Shown here one piece after another: positions 9,856 through 19,532 of a stretch of DNA of 64,000 bases (the stretch's first letter is position 1; each line of letters starts with the position of its first letter). The position numbers were made by a program, and so were the translations under genes. Under the pieces are notes generated by a model, which worked only from the letters and a program-made list of their open reading frames with translations, did not search any database and was not told the DNA's origin. The DNA is from Paenibacillus odorifer (GTDB lineage Bacteria; Bacillota; Bacilli; Paenibacillales; Paenibacillaceae): contig NZ_CP009428.1 of NCBI RefSeq assembly GCF_000758725.1, positions 1,550,001 to 1,614,000 of the forward strand. The letters run 5' to 3'.

Positions 9856-10368
9856 CACAACCTCAAAAAATTCGATAATACCGGAGAAGATATGGAGGAT
9901 CTGATCTCCATCGGCACGATCGGCTTGATTAAAGCTATCGAGAGCTACCGCCCGAACAAAGGCACAAAGCTGGCCACTTTTGCTGCCCGTTGTATTGAAA
10001 ACGAAATTCTGATGCACCTAAGATCCTTGAAGAAGACTCGTAAAGATGTATCTCTGCACGATCCAATTGGGACTGACAAAGAAGGTAATGAAATTACACT
10101 CATTGATATCCTCGGTTCGGAAGCGGATGATGTCATTAAAGAAGTCGATCTTAAGATCGAGAAGAGTAAGATATATCGTAACCTAGATATTCTGGATGAC
10201 CGGGAAAAAGAAGTTGTCGTTGGGCGGTTTGGATTGGATACGGGTGGGGAAGAGAGGATACAGAGGGAGATTGCTAAGGAGTTGGGGATCTCGCGGAGTT
10301 ATGTTTCGAGGATAGAGAAGAGGGCGCTCATGAAGCTTTATCATGAGTTTTATAAGGCGAAGCGGTAA
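9856..10368 (+). pseudogene. sigK: sigK 3' fragment 1 (sporulation sigma-K, C-terminal two thirds)
   Basis: From His-Asn-Leu-Lys-Lys-Phe-Asp onward this frame reads as sigma-K: region 2 ([18 protein letters not shown]), the linker ([18 protein letters not shown]) and region 4 ([20 protein letters not shown]), ending with AKR and a stop. About the first 65-70 codons of a normal sigma-K are missing: the pro-sequence and the start of region 2. The upstream sequence has no sigK homology, so this is not a whole gene. An internal ATG at 9892 gives 158 residues but has no good ribosome site. In Bacillus the skin element splits sigK into 5' and 3' halves that are joined in the mother cell. This 3' half may be such a split half or a relic of one. 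It is over 90% identical to the copy at 24274-24786. Confidence 0.88.
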
Positions 10369-10372
10369 GAGT

Positions 10373-10404
10373 AAAGAGTCTGTCTATAGGCAGACTCTTT
10401 TTGT
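10373..10404 (+). terminator. Intrinsic terminator after sigK fragment 1
   Basis: AAAGAGTCTG and CAGACTCTTT form a 10-bp stem around an 8-base loop and run into T residues. The same element (GTCTGTC/GACAGAC) follows the short sigK remnant at 12592, so it is the native sigK terminator carried with each copy. Confidence 0.85.
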
Positions 10405-10797
10405 TGTCGAAATTTGGACGTATAGTTCAAAAAAATTATGTAAAAGTCGGATTTTCATGTAAAACATTTGAAGTTCGATGTTATAATTTGGATGTGTATA
10501 ATCCATTTATTCCTAGTTCAAAGGGAGGCTCATAGCTTTGGAAGAAAATAAATTGCAAAAGCTTAAGACACAGCAGAATTATTGAGGAATACCGCTAATC
10601 TTGAACGAGAAAGGCATTGCAACGATCATTTCATGCCCATACTCCAGACTGCTACGGTAGTTAAGCTACAATAGATCATACATATTTAAATATGCAAAAG
10701 CGTACTATAAAGGCTGTTTTTTAACTAGGCATTCTCTATAAAGCACTGCCACAATGTAAAAATACTGTTCAAACCTTACATAGGAGGATTATATCAA
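10405..10797 (+). promoter_or_regulatory. Post-sigK conserved stretch and probable promoter for the GTPase
   Basis: The first 100 bases (TTGTTGTCGAAATTTGGAC and onward) recur after the sigK remnant at 12584, ending with a perfect TATAAT at 10482-10487. A ribosome-like AGGGAGG at about 10522 is followed by a TTG-started 15-codon frame that ends at once, probably the stub of a lost gene. The remaining 200 bp hold no gene. Confidence 0.5.
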
Positions 10798-12354
10798 ATG
10801 AAACAATTAATTGTCGGTTTAATTGGTGAAACTGGAAGTGGTAAATCTACATTTTGTTCAATGTGTTCATCGGAAGATATTCATCCAATAATTTCAGGTT
10901 CGTATGGGAAAAAAGGCACAACAAAATCCACTAAACGAATGATATTTTCAAAAGAAATGAAAAACTTTGACTTGAATGAATTTAGCCTATCGTATAAAGG
11001 TGGACAAACAGAATTCGGTCTACCCCTCTCTGAGGAAATAGATCTTCATCCTTTTGAGTCCTTAACTATATTAGATACTCAAGGATTAAACGATTGGAAA
11101 TCTGACGAAGAAAGAGAACGAACAAACAAATCAATACTTAAAGTTTGCGATGAAGCGGACATAATACTCGTAACAATTCCAGAGGGGGGTAATGTTGTAA
11201 CAACGAACACTGTTTTAAATCAGATATTTACTCAGTTTTGTCATAAGCCCATTGTTTTTGTATACAGAGCTCAACAATCTAGAGAGAAGCTTTTAAAAAA
11301 AGAAAAATCAATACCTCTTTTAATACCCTTTGTTGAAGATAATATTGAAAAATATAGCAAAATAAACCCTAAATTAGGTAATGTTATTAAATGCGCCAAT
11401 TTACCTGCAGATACTGGTGTATATCCTTTGTTTTGCATTTTGCCTAATAGCGAAGAGCTATCCTCTGATATTGAAGAAAATGAGCGTCAAAGCGACAATA
11501 CAGTGTTAAGGAAATATATTAGTAATGCATTGCAGTATGCAATCAATTTACAAAATTTATTAATTAATGAAATGGCTGATGAATATGTAAAAAGCAATTT
11601 AGAAATAATATCAACAACAATAGAAAAAATATTTAGTTTGGAAAATATAATTTCGGGAATGACGAATGTTAAAGGATTACCATTATATAGACCTTACATT
11701 AAAAATTTTAATTTTAAACCTGAATATGATATTGAATATAGTTGGCAAGGAGGCACTCCTTGGATGTATCCCGTTTGTGGAGGTGACTATACATACGCGT
11801 CAAATGATATATACGTAAATTTATGCAATATCATAAGAAATTCAAACGAGTCTGTTGCAGTTAAAAGCTCATTGTTATCTGTACTATATTCAATATCAGA
11901 AGATAGGCATACTCCGGGAAGTCTTAATTTGCGATACAATTCTTACACTCGCGGAGTTCCGGTTAATTGGCTTATTGATATAAGAACGGAATTGTTACAA
12001 AAAAGCCCTGAATTGTTTGAGGAAATTGATATTTATGTAGATGACAATAATTTTTTTGATAATCCTGCACAATGTGAATCGTTGTTATCTACTGATGAAA
12101 AGTTTCGGGTAGCACATCATGATTGGAATAAGTGTCTAAAACAATTTTATTTTTTCACCCCGGAAAAACAAAAAATAATAAAGCAAAAGTTTAGTGATAG
12201 AGAATGGTCGGCAACTGTTTTAGTGTCTTCAATATCCAAAGTCATTAATAAAATTGATTTTTGTCGCGGTATGAATGAAAAAAATAAAGATGATTTTGAA
12301 AAGATTGCGTTTGATTCTCGAGGTAAATGTGTTCTATGGAATAATGAAGTATAA
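10798..12354 (+). CDS. P-loop GTPase, TRAFAC/dynamin-like class, function unknown
   Basis: This 518-residue protein opens directly with a G1 P-loop (GETGSGKS, residues 10-17). A likely G2 Thr lies in GKKGTTKSTKR, and a G3 motif ILDTQGLND lies near 90-98. The G4 position reads FVYRAQQS and lacks the usual NKxD, as in some AIG1/septin/dynamin relatives. The remaining 350 residues are not recognised. The ribosome site AGGAGG is 9 bases before the ATG. Base composition is clearly more AT-rich than that of the flanking sigK pieces. It is the only gene between two sigK 3' fragments, which suggests a self-contained cargo gene. Single GTPases of this kind occur in defence islands, but a defence role here is inferred from position only. 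Confidence 0.78.
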   Translation: MKQLIVGLIGETGSGKSTFCSMCSSEDIHPIISGSYGKKGTTKSTKRMIFSKEMKNFDLNEFSLSYKGGQTEFGLPLSEEIDLHPFESLTILDTQGLNDWKSDEERERTNKSILKVCDEADIILVTIPEGGNVVTTNTVLNQIFTQFCHKPIVFVYRAQQSREKLLKKEKSIPLLIPFVEDNIEKYSKINPKLGNVIKCANLPADTGVYPLFCILPNSEELSSDIEENERQSDNTVLRKYISNALQYAINLQNLLINEMADEYVKSNLEIISTTIEKIFSLENIISGMTNVKGLPLYRPYIKNFNFKPEYDIEYSWQGGTPWMYPVCGGDYTYASNDIYVNLCNIIRNSNESVAVKSSLLSVLYSISEDRHTPGSLNLRYNSYTRGVPVNWLIDIRTELLQKSPELFEEIDIYVDDNNFFDNPAQCESLLSTDEKFRVAHHDWNKCLKQFYFFTPEKQKIIKQKFSDREWSATVLVSSISKVINKIDFCRGMNEKNKDDFEKIAFDSRGKCVLWNNEV

Positions 12355-12434
12355 AGTATAAATTTAGCCTTAGGCTTGAAAGTTAAAATAGTACTTATCA
12401 AAGATCACTTATTGTTTAATGGATGAGCGCAAAG

Positions 12435-12584
12435 GAGGTAGAGGTCTTTGCCGGCCGCTTCGGCCTGGACACCGGCGGGGAGGAGCGGACGCAGCGGGAG
12501 ATCGCGAAGGAGCTGGGGATTTCGCGGATAGAGAAGAGGGCGTTGATGAAGTTGTATCATGAGTTTTATAAGGCGAAGCGGTGA
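12435..12584 (+). pseudogene. sigK: sigK 3' fragment 2 (last 49 codons, GC-rich, internal deletion)
   Basis: The frame reads the sigma-K region 4 end ([20 protein letters not shown], then [21 protein letters not shown], stop). It lacks 15 bases coding Ser-Tyr-Val-Ser-Arg, the recognition-helix part, which probably slipped out between the near repeats TCGCGG and TCGAGG. It is much more GC-rich at third positions than fragments 1 and 3, so it came from a different donor or is an older native copy. Without the helix and the upstream regions it cannot work as a sigma factor. It marks the left edge of the Wadjet cassette. Confidence 0.85.
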
Positions 12585-12591
12585 GTCTATC

Positions 12592-12619
12592 GGGTCTGTC
12601 ATTTGACAGACTCTTTTTG
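12592..12619 (+). terminator. Intrinsic terminator after sigK fragment 2
   Basis: GGTCTGTC, a 4-base ATTT loop, then GACAGACT and five T residues. It is the same terminator type as the one after sigK fragment 1. Confidence 0.85.
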
Positions 12620-12675
12620 TTGTCGAAATTTGGACATGTAGTTCAAAAGAGTTATGTAAAAAGTAGGATTCGTAT

Positions 12676-12763
12676 GTAAAACACTTGAAATTTTATGTTA
12701 TAATTTGGTTAAATATTAGATTGGAATTTAAGGTTAAAGTTATAAAAATTTCCTGTAAGGAGG
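12676..12763 (+). promoter_or_regulatory. Probable promoter and ribosome site of the Wadjet operon
   Basis: TATAAT at 12699-12704 lies in sequence homologous to that around the TATAAT at 10482. No convincing TTGACA stands 17 bases upstream, so the -35 is weak or different. A perfect TAAGGAGG stands about 7 bases before the jetA ATG. Confidence 0.5.
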
Positions 12764-12770
12764 TTGCCGA

Positions 12771-14273
12771 ATGAGCTTTCTGATTAATCCTATTAAAGAA
12801 GCTACTTATCTTTCTACTACTAAATCAGACAGATATCGTCCTATATGTTACGTTTTTTATCAGAAATATCGTCAGGAATATAATGCGTATATGTTTCTGG
12901 ATGAGATATATCAAGAATTAGTAACATCTGAAATTTTTGGCACCTACTTTACAGATTATAACGAAAAGGAATTGGAAGAAGACCTTAAATCGCTTGTGAA
13001 ATGGAATAACCTAATTATTCATCAAGACGAATCGCATGCACAACGTATCGAGGACTTTTATAAGCGTAAGAATTACTATGAGGTCACACAATACACTATT
13101 TCACTAGAACGTTCTCTAGAAGAAATGCGGCATAATCTGCAGGCGATTCGCGGAGGATCTTTTGAGCGTATATTAGCAGACCATATTTTAGAGGATCTGA
13201 CTAAACTTCAGAAGTGGAATTCTTCGGATAAAGAATCATTTGGTGACATCCGCAACATCTGGCGTGATCTTATGTCCCGCTTTGAAGCTCTTCGTAACGG
13301 AACTGCCGACTTCTTATCACACGTAAATAGCGAACCATATGAACGTCTTATTCACACAGAATCTTTTTTGCCATATAAAGAAAAATTTGTACGGCTACTA
13401 AGCGACTTCGTGGTAGGTATCATGGAAAAGAAAGATTTAATTGAAGAAAGCCTCAGTCTAATTGATGAAAAAAATATCGAGAATATCATTTCTATAATTG
13501 TTTCCTACGAAGCTGAACAACAAATAAATGACATGTTTGAAGAGGAAGTTGTCTTAGAGCGAAGAAGGGCAGAGTGGCTCGGTTTTAAAGGGTGGTTTGT
13601 GGAAATTAATGGTCGCAAAGCGAGTTCCCGATTTCTTATAGAGCAGACACGCGGTACTATTCAGAAAATTGTACGGATTGCGGATCAGATTAGTGATAAA
13701 TTCAATTATTTTAAAAGTCGCAAGAATGACTACTTGGAACTAGCCCGTATTTTTGCAAATACTTCTGATATAAGGGACTGTCATATCATTGCTGGTGCGA
13801 TGTTTGGTGTGTCCAATACAAAACATTTCTTAGTTCCCCACAAATCCGAGGATGACATTACTAAACATGTGTGGGAGTGTGATCCATTCGAACTGCCACT
13901 TAACAAAAAGACACCTGGAAATCGTAACAAACGTACCAAACTGCCTATATACGAAAACCCTTTAGCTCAGATGGTCCTGATTCAGGAACATTTGGAGAAA
14001 ACACGGATGATACAAGAGAAATTTAACAGTATAATCAAGGACGGGAAAATTATCCTGGAGGAGATTGGTGTAGTGTATCCTGAAGTGCGGGATTTATTGC
14101 TTGAGTTATTAGGACAAGCCATGATTACAAAAAAATTTGAAAGTAGAACAGAAGATGGTCGCCGATTTTATCTTAGGTTGCGTTCAAATAAACGTATTCA
14201 CTTGCGCTCCACTGACGGAACCCTGACGATGAATGATTATGAGTTTGTGTTTATGGAGGAAATGTATGGATAG
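12771..14273 (+). CDS. jetA: Wadjet type III protein JetA (TIGR02677/DUF2397-like, MukF-like kleisin)
   Basis: At 500 residues this has the usual length for the TIGR02677 family. The N-terminus (ATYLSTTKSDRYRPICYVFY) has the family pattern 'Y(L/T)...RYR.I...FY'. Wadjet is an SMC-like (MukBEF-related) complex that recognises and cleaves small circular plasmids; JetA is the kleisin bridging the JetC heads. A long helical middle and a winged-helix-like C-terminus (RRFYLRLRSNKRIHLRSTDG) agree with this. The stop overlaps the jetB start region (ATGTATGGATAG), so the genes are translationally coupled. Family assignment rests on the four-gene order as much as on this sequence. Confidence 0.88.
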   Translation: MSFLINPIKEATYLSTTKSDRYRPICYVFYQKYRQEYNAYMFLDEIYQELVTSEIFGTYFTDYNEKELEEDLKSLVKWNNLIIHQDESHAQRIEDFYKRKNYYEVTQYTISLERSLEEMRHNLQAIRGGSFERILADHILEDLTKLQKWNSSDKESFGDIRNIWRDLMSRFEALRNGTADFLSHVNSEPYERLIHTESFLPYKEKFVRLLSDFVVGIMEKKDLIEESLSLIDEKNIENIISIIVSYEAEQQINDMFEEEVVLERRRAEWLGFKGWFVEINGRKASSRFLIEQTRGTIQKIVRIADQISDKFNYFKSRKNDYLELARIFANTSDIRDCHIIAGAMFGVSNTKHFLVPHKSEDDITKHVWECDPFELPLNKKTPGNRNKRTKLPIYENPLAQMVLIQEHLEKTRMIQEKFNSIIKDGKIILEEIGVVYPEVRDLLLELLGQAMITKKFESRTEDGRRFYLRLRSNKRIHLRSTDGTLTMNDYEFVFMEEMYG

Positions 14274-15405
14274 AGATCAGATGGTGCTCCAGGAATGTGT
14301 TGAAGCTTTGTTTCATTTTTACTGGATTCATCGTGACAAGCAGGCTGACCTATATTTTCAGATTCTCTCTAGAAAAGCAGAGCTTACTGACATGATGCGA
14401 GATTATTTTGGCTATCGTTTAATATTACGTACTGAGTTTATTAAATTGGAAAAAATACCTGTCTCTTCTAAGCCCTTTATGGGTATTAATAACTTTTCAA
14501 CAGTACATCATTATATGTTTTTTTGCTGCTTCCTTACTTATTTAGAAGACAAAGGTGAAGATCAGCAGTTTACTTTACAAAATGCATGCGATGCTATTCG
14601 CATGTATTATCCGGAAGACGCCATCCATTTTGCCTGGGAGGAACGTTCACATCGCAGGGCATTTGCAGATGTTTTGCAGCATTGCGTTATGTTAAGGCTC
14701 GTTTATGTCGTGGATCGCGATATCGACGGATTTAGAGACGATATAAATCACGATGTTTTATTTCAGACGACGCCATATTTTCGTCATTTTGCCCCACTCT
14801 ACTTCTTGGATCTGAGTAAAATTCAAAGTTGGAGTCAATTAGAAGAACATATTACGAAGGAAATTACGAATAACACAACACCAAAACAACGGGTTCTACG
14901 TCGGTTTTTTTTAGAATCGGCCATTTATGATGATGAACTTTCAGAAGATGAAGTTATTTTGCTAGAAGATAGGCAGGAGCTTGAAAGACTAAATGAAATA
15001 ATTTGTGAGTCATTTGAATATTGGCATCTCGAACGGTACCATCGTACAACGATGCTCATACATTCAGAAGTTCGTTATGGAGACTATTATCCAAAAGATG
15101 AACAAATCTCAAATACAGCTGTGCAGTATGCGACCTTTATTTGGGATATGGTAAATGAGCAAAAAGTAGCCCTTGACCACAATGGGCGCATTACATGCAC
15201 AGAATATGAGGCACTAAAATGGTTTCAAGCAATAAAAGAATTGCATAGTCATGGGTGGACCAAATCGTTTACAGAACGGCCCGTCACTACCATTTGGAGA
15301 GAAGTTATGGAATACATGTCTGACTTTCATATGGCAGAAGTACAGATGGACAAGCAGATTGTATTTTATTCTGCTACTGGCCGAGTTACAGGATATTATG
15401 CTTAA
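14266..15405 (+). CDS. jetB: Wadjet type III protein JetB (TIGR02678/DUF2398-like, MukE-like)
   Basis: I chose the ATG at 14266 (379 residues), which overlaps the jetA stop and has GGAGGA 6 bases upstream. An upstream in-frame ATG at 14233 lies within jetA and lacks a ribosome site. The pattern 'DYFGYRLILRTEFIKLEKIP' near the N-terminus and 'MFFCCFLTYLEDKGEDQQFT' are typical of TIGR02678 proteins. The role is the KITE-type dimer that works with the JetA kleisin on the JetC motor. The protein is full length and looks intact. jetC begins 24 bp downstream. Confidence 0.88.
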   Translation: MDRDQMVLQECVEALFHFYWIHRDKQADLYFQILSRKAELTDMMRDYFGYRLILRTEFIKLEKIPVSSKPFMGINNFSTVHHYMFFCCFLTYLEDKGEDQQFTLQNACDAIRMYYPEDAIHFAWEERSHRRAFADVLQHCVMLRLVYVVDRDIDGFRDDINHDVLFQTTPYFRHFAPLYFLDLSKIQSWSQLEEHITKEITNNTTPKQRVLRRFFLESAIYDDELSEDEVILLEDRQELERLNEIICESFEYWHLERYHRTTMLIHSEVRYGDYYPKDEQISNTAVQYATFIWDMVNEQKVALDHNGRITCTEYEALKWFQAIKELHSHGWTKSFTERPVTTIWREVMEYMSDFHMAEVQMDKQIVFYSATGRVTGYYA

Positions 15406-15428
15406 TCTACTAGTGGAGGTAATGGGGG

Positions 15429-18400
15429 ATGAGTTCGTTTCATTTGAATCGCTTTGGTCTTGTGAATTTTTGGTACCATAGTGACACAATTTTTGAGTTT
15501 AGCAATGGACGCCTTTTTGTTCGTGGTGCAAACGGATCTGGCAAGTCAGTATCTACTACCATGGCAGTGCCCTTTTTGCTAGATGGTGATAAGCGACCGT
15601 CACGTCTTGATCCATTTGGTTCGCAAGATCGGCGGATGATTGATCTATTGCTGGGCAACAAACATGTGTCTAAGCGCGAGGAAGGTACTGGATATTTATA
15701 CACAGAATATCGTAAAGGAGATACCTTTGTAACTGTTGGTATTGGATTGAATGGTAAACGGCGGGAGAGCGACAATACTATGCAGACATGGTATTTCATT
15801 CTTTTCAATAAGAGAATTGGGTATGATATTAAGTTGCACGAAGAAAAGATTGTAAGCGGAGAATCCCGAAAGTTTCCTTTAACTATGGGTGACTTAGCAG
15901 AACATATTGGCAGAGACGGAGAAGTAACAGATAGCCAACAGCGTTACATGGAGTTAGTGAATCAAAATATCTATCGTTTCAAAACTACGCAAGAGTTTAA
16001 AGAACTGATAGGCGTATTGCTTCAGCTAAGAAGTCCGAAACTCTCCAATGCTGTGAAAGCGAGCGAAGTATCCAATGTTCTCTCTGATGCTCTTCCTGAA
16101 TTGTCACAAACTGAATTAGCCCCGCTATCTTCTTCTTTGGAGAGTATGGATAGCCTGCAAGATAAGAAGGCTCGTCTTGAGAAGGAATTGAGGTTCCTAA
16201 CGATGTTGGCGGATGCGTATGATACTTACAATCAGTTTTCTCTTTATGAGAAAGCGAAGCATCTTATATACAGTGAAAAACGACTTGATGAATCAATTGA
16301 GCTCATAAAGAAATATAAAGTTTCTGAAACTATTGCTATTGAAAATAAAAATGATTTAGAACATAAACGGATAGAGCAAAGTAACATTAAAGAAACACTC
16401 CATAAAAAAATCTCTTTATTGAATGGGCATGCCCTCTTTACAGCGGAAGAAGAGTTAGAAAAAGCCAAAAAAAATTTATATGATTTAGAGCGAAAACTAC
16501 AAAATACAACTGAAGCTATGGATAATAATGCAACACAGCAACGTGAGGTAGAGGAACGAATCAAGAAAAACGTGGGAAAAGAATACAAGGCTGTAAAAAG
16601 CCGCGAAGATGTGCTTTCTGAGCTTGAGGCGCTTGCGGATGAAACTTTTTTCATATCACATTCTACTTTAAGTCAGTACTTTGAACAAAATCTTAGGAAT
16701 TTTTCGGAAGCAGGATTTAAAAACTGGCAAGAAATTCTTCAGGAGTATCATACCAAGGTACAAGAAATCGCGAGCCAATTACATTCCTTACAAGCACGGC
16801 TCGAACACGAGGGGCAATTGAAGCGAAATTTAGCAATTGAAGAAGATCATGTGAAGGAATTAGAGGTAGAGATCAGTGCCTTAGAGAAAGAACATATTAA
16901 AAATGCAGATATTGTTGAACATGATGTTATGGAATGGGCTGAGGGAGCACGACAATTTCAAGTCAAGCCAAATGAGCTGCTGGAAGCACGGGGAATTCTA
17001 CAGGGGATTGGAGAACTATTGGATGACTTTTCTACTGCAGCCGTTATAGATTGGTTAAATAATTTGTTCCACAAATGTCTTACCGGACTACAAGAAGAGC
17101 GAGCACACATCACAGCCGCCATAGGTATTCTCCAAAAGAAAATCGAGGACACAGAGACACAGATTTATGAGCTATCAGCACATAAAGAGATAATGCCTGT
17201 GCTTACTGCTTCCGAGCTAATAAAAATGGAGCACTTGCGTACTCAGAATATCCGTACTGCGTATTTTTACGAGAGCGTTGAGTTTTTAGATCACATAGAT
17301 GCGTCAGTAAAAGAAGCTATTGAAGGTGCAATCACTCGAGCAGGACTTCTAACAGCACTTATCGTGCATGAAAGTGATCTTTCGATGGTTGCTGATTCTA
17401 CGACTGTGGTACAAAAAGGCTCTTACAAAAAAGAAAATATGCTAACTTATTTACGTTCCGTACCAATTAATGGGCTCTCTGAGAATGACATTGATGCTGT
17501 GCTACAAACTATATCAATTGTTCCCCATGAAGAAGGATATATACTTGAAACGGGGGAGTTTCGGAGTGGCATGATTGGGGGACTGGCACCACAATATGAG
17601 GATTTATATATTGGAAAATCAGCGCGTGAACAAATTCGTGCTCGCAGGCTAAATGAATTACGAAAGCTAATTGATGAACTCGAGCATAGAAAATATGATT
17701 TGGATTCTGAATGTTGTTCTATCGAAGATCAGAAACGTTTACTTCAGATGGAGAAAGAGATATTTCCATCAATGGAACTGTTGATAGGTTCACTTGTCCG
17801 CTATGAAAACAAGTCTCAGGAGCGTGTAGCACAGCTTTCTATGATGGAAAGACTACATGTGGCTCTGCGAATTTACCAAAATGAAACTCAAGTTGCGCGA
17901 AATGCGATTTACTATGCCGCACAAAATATGGAACTTCCACTTACATACACCGGTTATCAAAGAGCGCTTAATGATATTGAACAGTATAAAGATATGCTAA
18001 ATGAGCTTCGTATGGTACACAACGCATGGCTTGATGCATATCAGTCTATATCTAACTGTTTATCGGAGAAAGAAAATTTGTTGAATTTTTATGATTATCT
18101 TACAGATGCTAGAACAGAAATAGAGCAAGATATTAAACGTAACAAGTCTTACGAAGCGATGTGTGTCAAGAAAATTCATGATCTTGGCGATACAGACGTA
18201 AAGAAAGAAATTGAGGTGGCAAGAAAAAATTTGCAGGAAACAGATAGACTTTTGGAAACAAATCATAAACTAATAAATGAAGCAGAAAATAGTATTCGTA
18301 TCTTGAAAGAAAAACTAGAGAAAGAACAACCTCTTATGGAAGAATGGCTACGATTATTCAATGCATGGACAAAATTATATGAAAAAGAGATTTCCTTCGG

Positions 18401-19532
18401 TTTAGTTCCTCATTCATCTAGTCCTTATCAGGTTATAGGAGCATTAGAGGAAACTTGTAGAGCCTTTTCATTAAATACAATACTTTCAGCAATGAAAGAT
18501 GCGGAAGCCCATGCCCAACGTGAGCTTGTGGACTATTTTCTTAAGCAATCACATGTTACGTTCCCATTTGAGATTTCGGCTAAAGAGATGGAAGACGCAC
18601 GCTGGCAGATCTTTGAACAGCACTGTTCACGACAGTTTTTGGTTTTTGCACCTCAGTATGTGGAAAATACACCGCGTGAAGTGCATAGCGAAGTTGCTGA
18701 TCAACTAAAACTTATTTCGGGACATATACAGAATGAGGAACAAAAGTTGTTTGAAAAAGTGCTTATTGATGTCATCGGTACTGCAATTCATGAGAAAGTG
18801 AGGTCTGCGAAGAAATGGGAGCAAGATGCTAACGCAATGTTGCAGCGTGTAACCGGCACGATCCAGATGCGACTTGAGTGGGTTCCTCTCACTAGCAAGG
18901 AAGAGGATCAAATTTCTACGACTGAGTTATTATCATACTTGTCCAAGGAATCCATCTTTTTGACACCATTACAAAAGGAAAAAGTACGCTTGCATTTTAC
19001 ATCCAAGATTAATGAGGCTCGCAAAAAATGCAAAGATGACACCAGTTTTTCTATGTTTGAAGAGATGAAAAAGGCGTTAGACTACCGCAAGTGGTACCGA
19101 TTTGATATGTTCATCACACGCAAGGGAATTCCAGAGGAACGTTTTACAAATAAAGTGTTTGGGGAACTTAGCGGAGGGGAAAAGGCGATGAGTATTTATT
19201 CACCATTGTTTGCAGCGATAGCCGCTAAATACTCTTATGCTGCACCAGATGCCCCTCGTGTCATTTCACTAGATGAGGCTTTTGCAGGAATTGATAGCGA
19301 AAATATTGCACAAATGTTCCAACTTGTACACGACTTTGAATTCGACTATATTATGAATTCCCAGGTGTTATGGGGGTGTTACGATACGGTAGATGAACTA
19401 TCTATTGCTCAAATTCTACGCTCTGTAGATTCTCCTGTGCTCGCTGTTGCGCGTTACTACTGGGACGGAAAAGAAAAATATCTTTTATCGGTAGAGAATA
19501 GTATTGAGGAGTATTCTAGCAATGCAGGATAA
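15429..19532 (+). CDS. jetC: Wadjet type III SMC motor JetC (TIGR02680-like, MukB-like)
   Basis: This 1367-residue SMC-type ATPase has Walker A GANGSGKS at residues 33-40, the ABC signature FGELSGGEKAMS near 1244-1255 and Walker B RVISLDEAFAGID near 1277-1289. About 900 residues of coiled coil lie between, interrupted by a hinge-like part near 620-760. The length fits the TIGR02680 family of type III Wadjet. The motor extrudes plasmid DNA loops until it stalls, and JetD then cuts. All ATPase motifs are complete. The 3' end overlaps jetD (ATGCAGGATAA holds the jetD start and the jetC stop), giving coupled translation. Confidence 0.92.
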   Translation: MSSFHLNRFGLVNFWYHSDTIFEFSNGRLFVRGANGSGKSVSTTMAVPFLLDGDKRPSRLDPFGSQDRRMIDLLLGNKHVSKREEGTGYLYTEYRKGDTFVTVGIGLNGKRRESDNTMQTWYFILFNKRIGYDIKLHEEKIVSGESRKFPLTMGDLAEHIGRDGEVTDSQQRYMELVNQNIYRFKTTQEFKELIGVLLQLRSPKLSNAVKASEVSNVLSDALPELSQTELAPLSSSLESMDSLQDKKARLEKELRFLTMLADAYDTYNQFSLYEKAKHLIYSEKRLDESIELIKKYKVSETIAIENKNDLEHKRIEQSNIKETLHKKISLLNGHALFTAEEELEKAKKNLYDLERKLQNTTEAMDNNATQQREVEERIKKNVGKEYKAVKSREDVLSELEALADETFFISHSTLSQYFEQNLRNFSEAGFKNWQEILQEYHTKVQEIASQLHSLQARLEHEGQLKRNLAIEEDHVKELEVEISALEKEHIKNADIVEHDVMEWAEGARQFQVKPNELLEARGILQGIGELLDDFSTAAVIDWLNNLFHKCLTGLQEERAHITAAIGILQKKIEDTETQIYELSAHKEIMPVLTASELIKMEHLRTQNIRTAYFYESVEFLDHIDASVKEAIEGAITRAGLLTALIVHESDLSMVADSTTVVQKGSYKKENMLTYLRSVPINGLSENDIDAVLQTISIVPHEEGYILETGEFRSGMIGGLAPQYEDLYIGKSAREQIRARRLNELRKLIDELEHRKYDLDSECCSIEDQKRLLQMEKEIFPSMELLIGSLVRYENKSQERVAQLSMMERLHVALRIYQNETQVARNAIYYAAQNMELPLTYTGYQRALNDIEQYKDMLNELRMVHNAWLDAYQSISNCLSEKENLLNFYDYLTDARTEIEQDIKRNKSYEAMCVKKIHDLGDTDVKKEIEVARKNLQETDRLLETNHKLINEAENSIRILKEKLEKEQPLMEEWLRLFNAWTKLYEKEISFGLVPHSSSPYQVIGALEETCRAFSLNTILSAMKDAEAHAQRELVDYFLKQSHVTFPFEISAKEMEDARWQIFEQHCSRQFLVFAPQYVENTPREVHSEVADQLKLISGHIQNEEQKLFEKVLIDVIGTAIHEKVRSAKKWEQDANAMLQRVTGTIQMRLEWVPLTSKEEDQISTTELLSYLSKESIFLTPLQKEKVRLHFTSKINEARKKCKDDTSFSMFEEMKKALDYRKWYRFDMFITRKGIPEERFTNKVFGELSGGEKAMSIYSPLFAAIAAKYSYAAPDAPRVISLDEAFAGIDSENIAQMFQLVHDFEFDYIMNSQVLWGCYDTVDELSIAQILRSVDSPVLAVARYYWDGKEKYLLSVENSIEEYSSNAG

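Noticed and set aside
9892..10368. Functional short sigma factor from the internal ATG
   Set aside because: No ribosome site, and it lacks the N-terminal part of region 2 needed for core binding; read as a 3' fragment of sigK.
12405..12602. Minus-strand frame of 65 residues across the sigK remnant
   Set aside because: The plus strand reads sigma-K region 4; the minus frame exists only because this piece is GC-rich.
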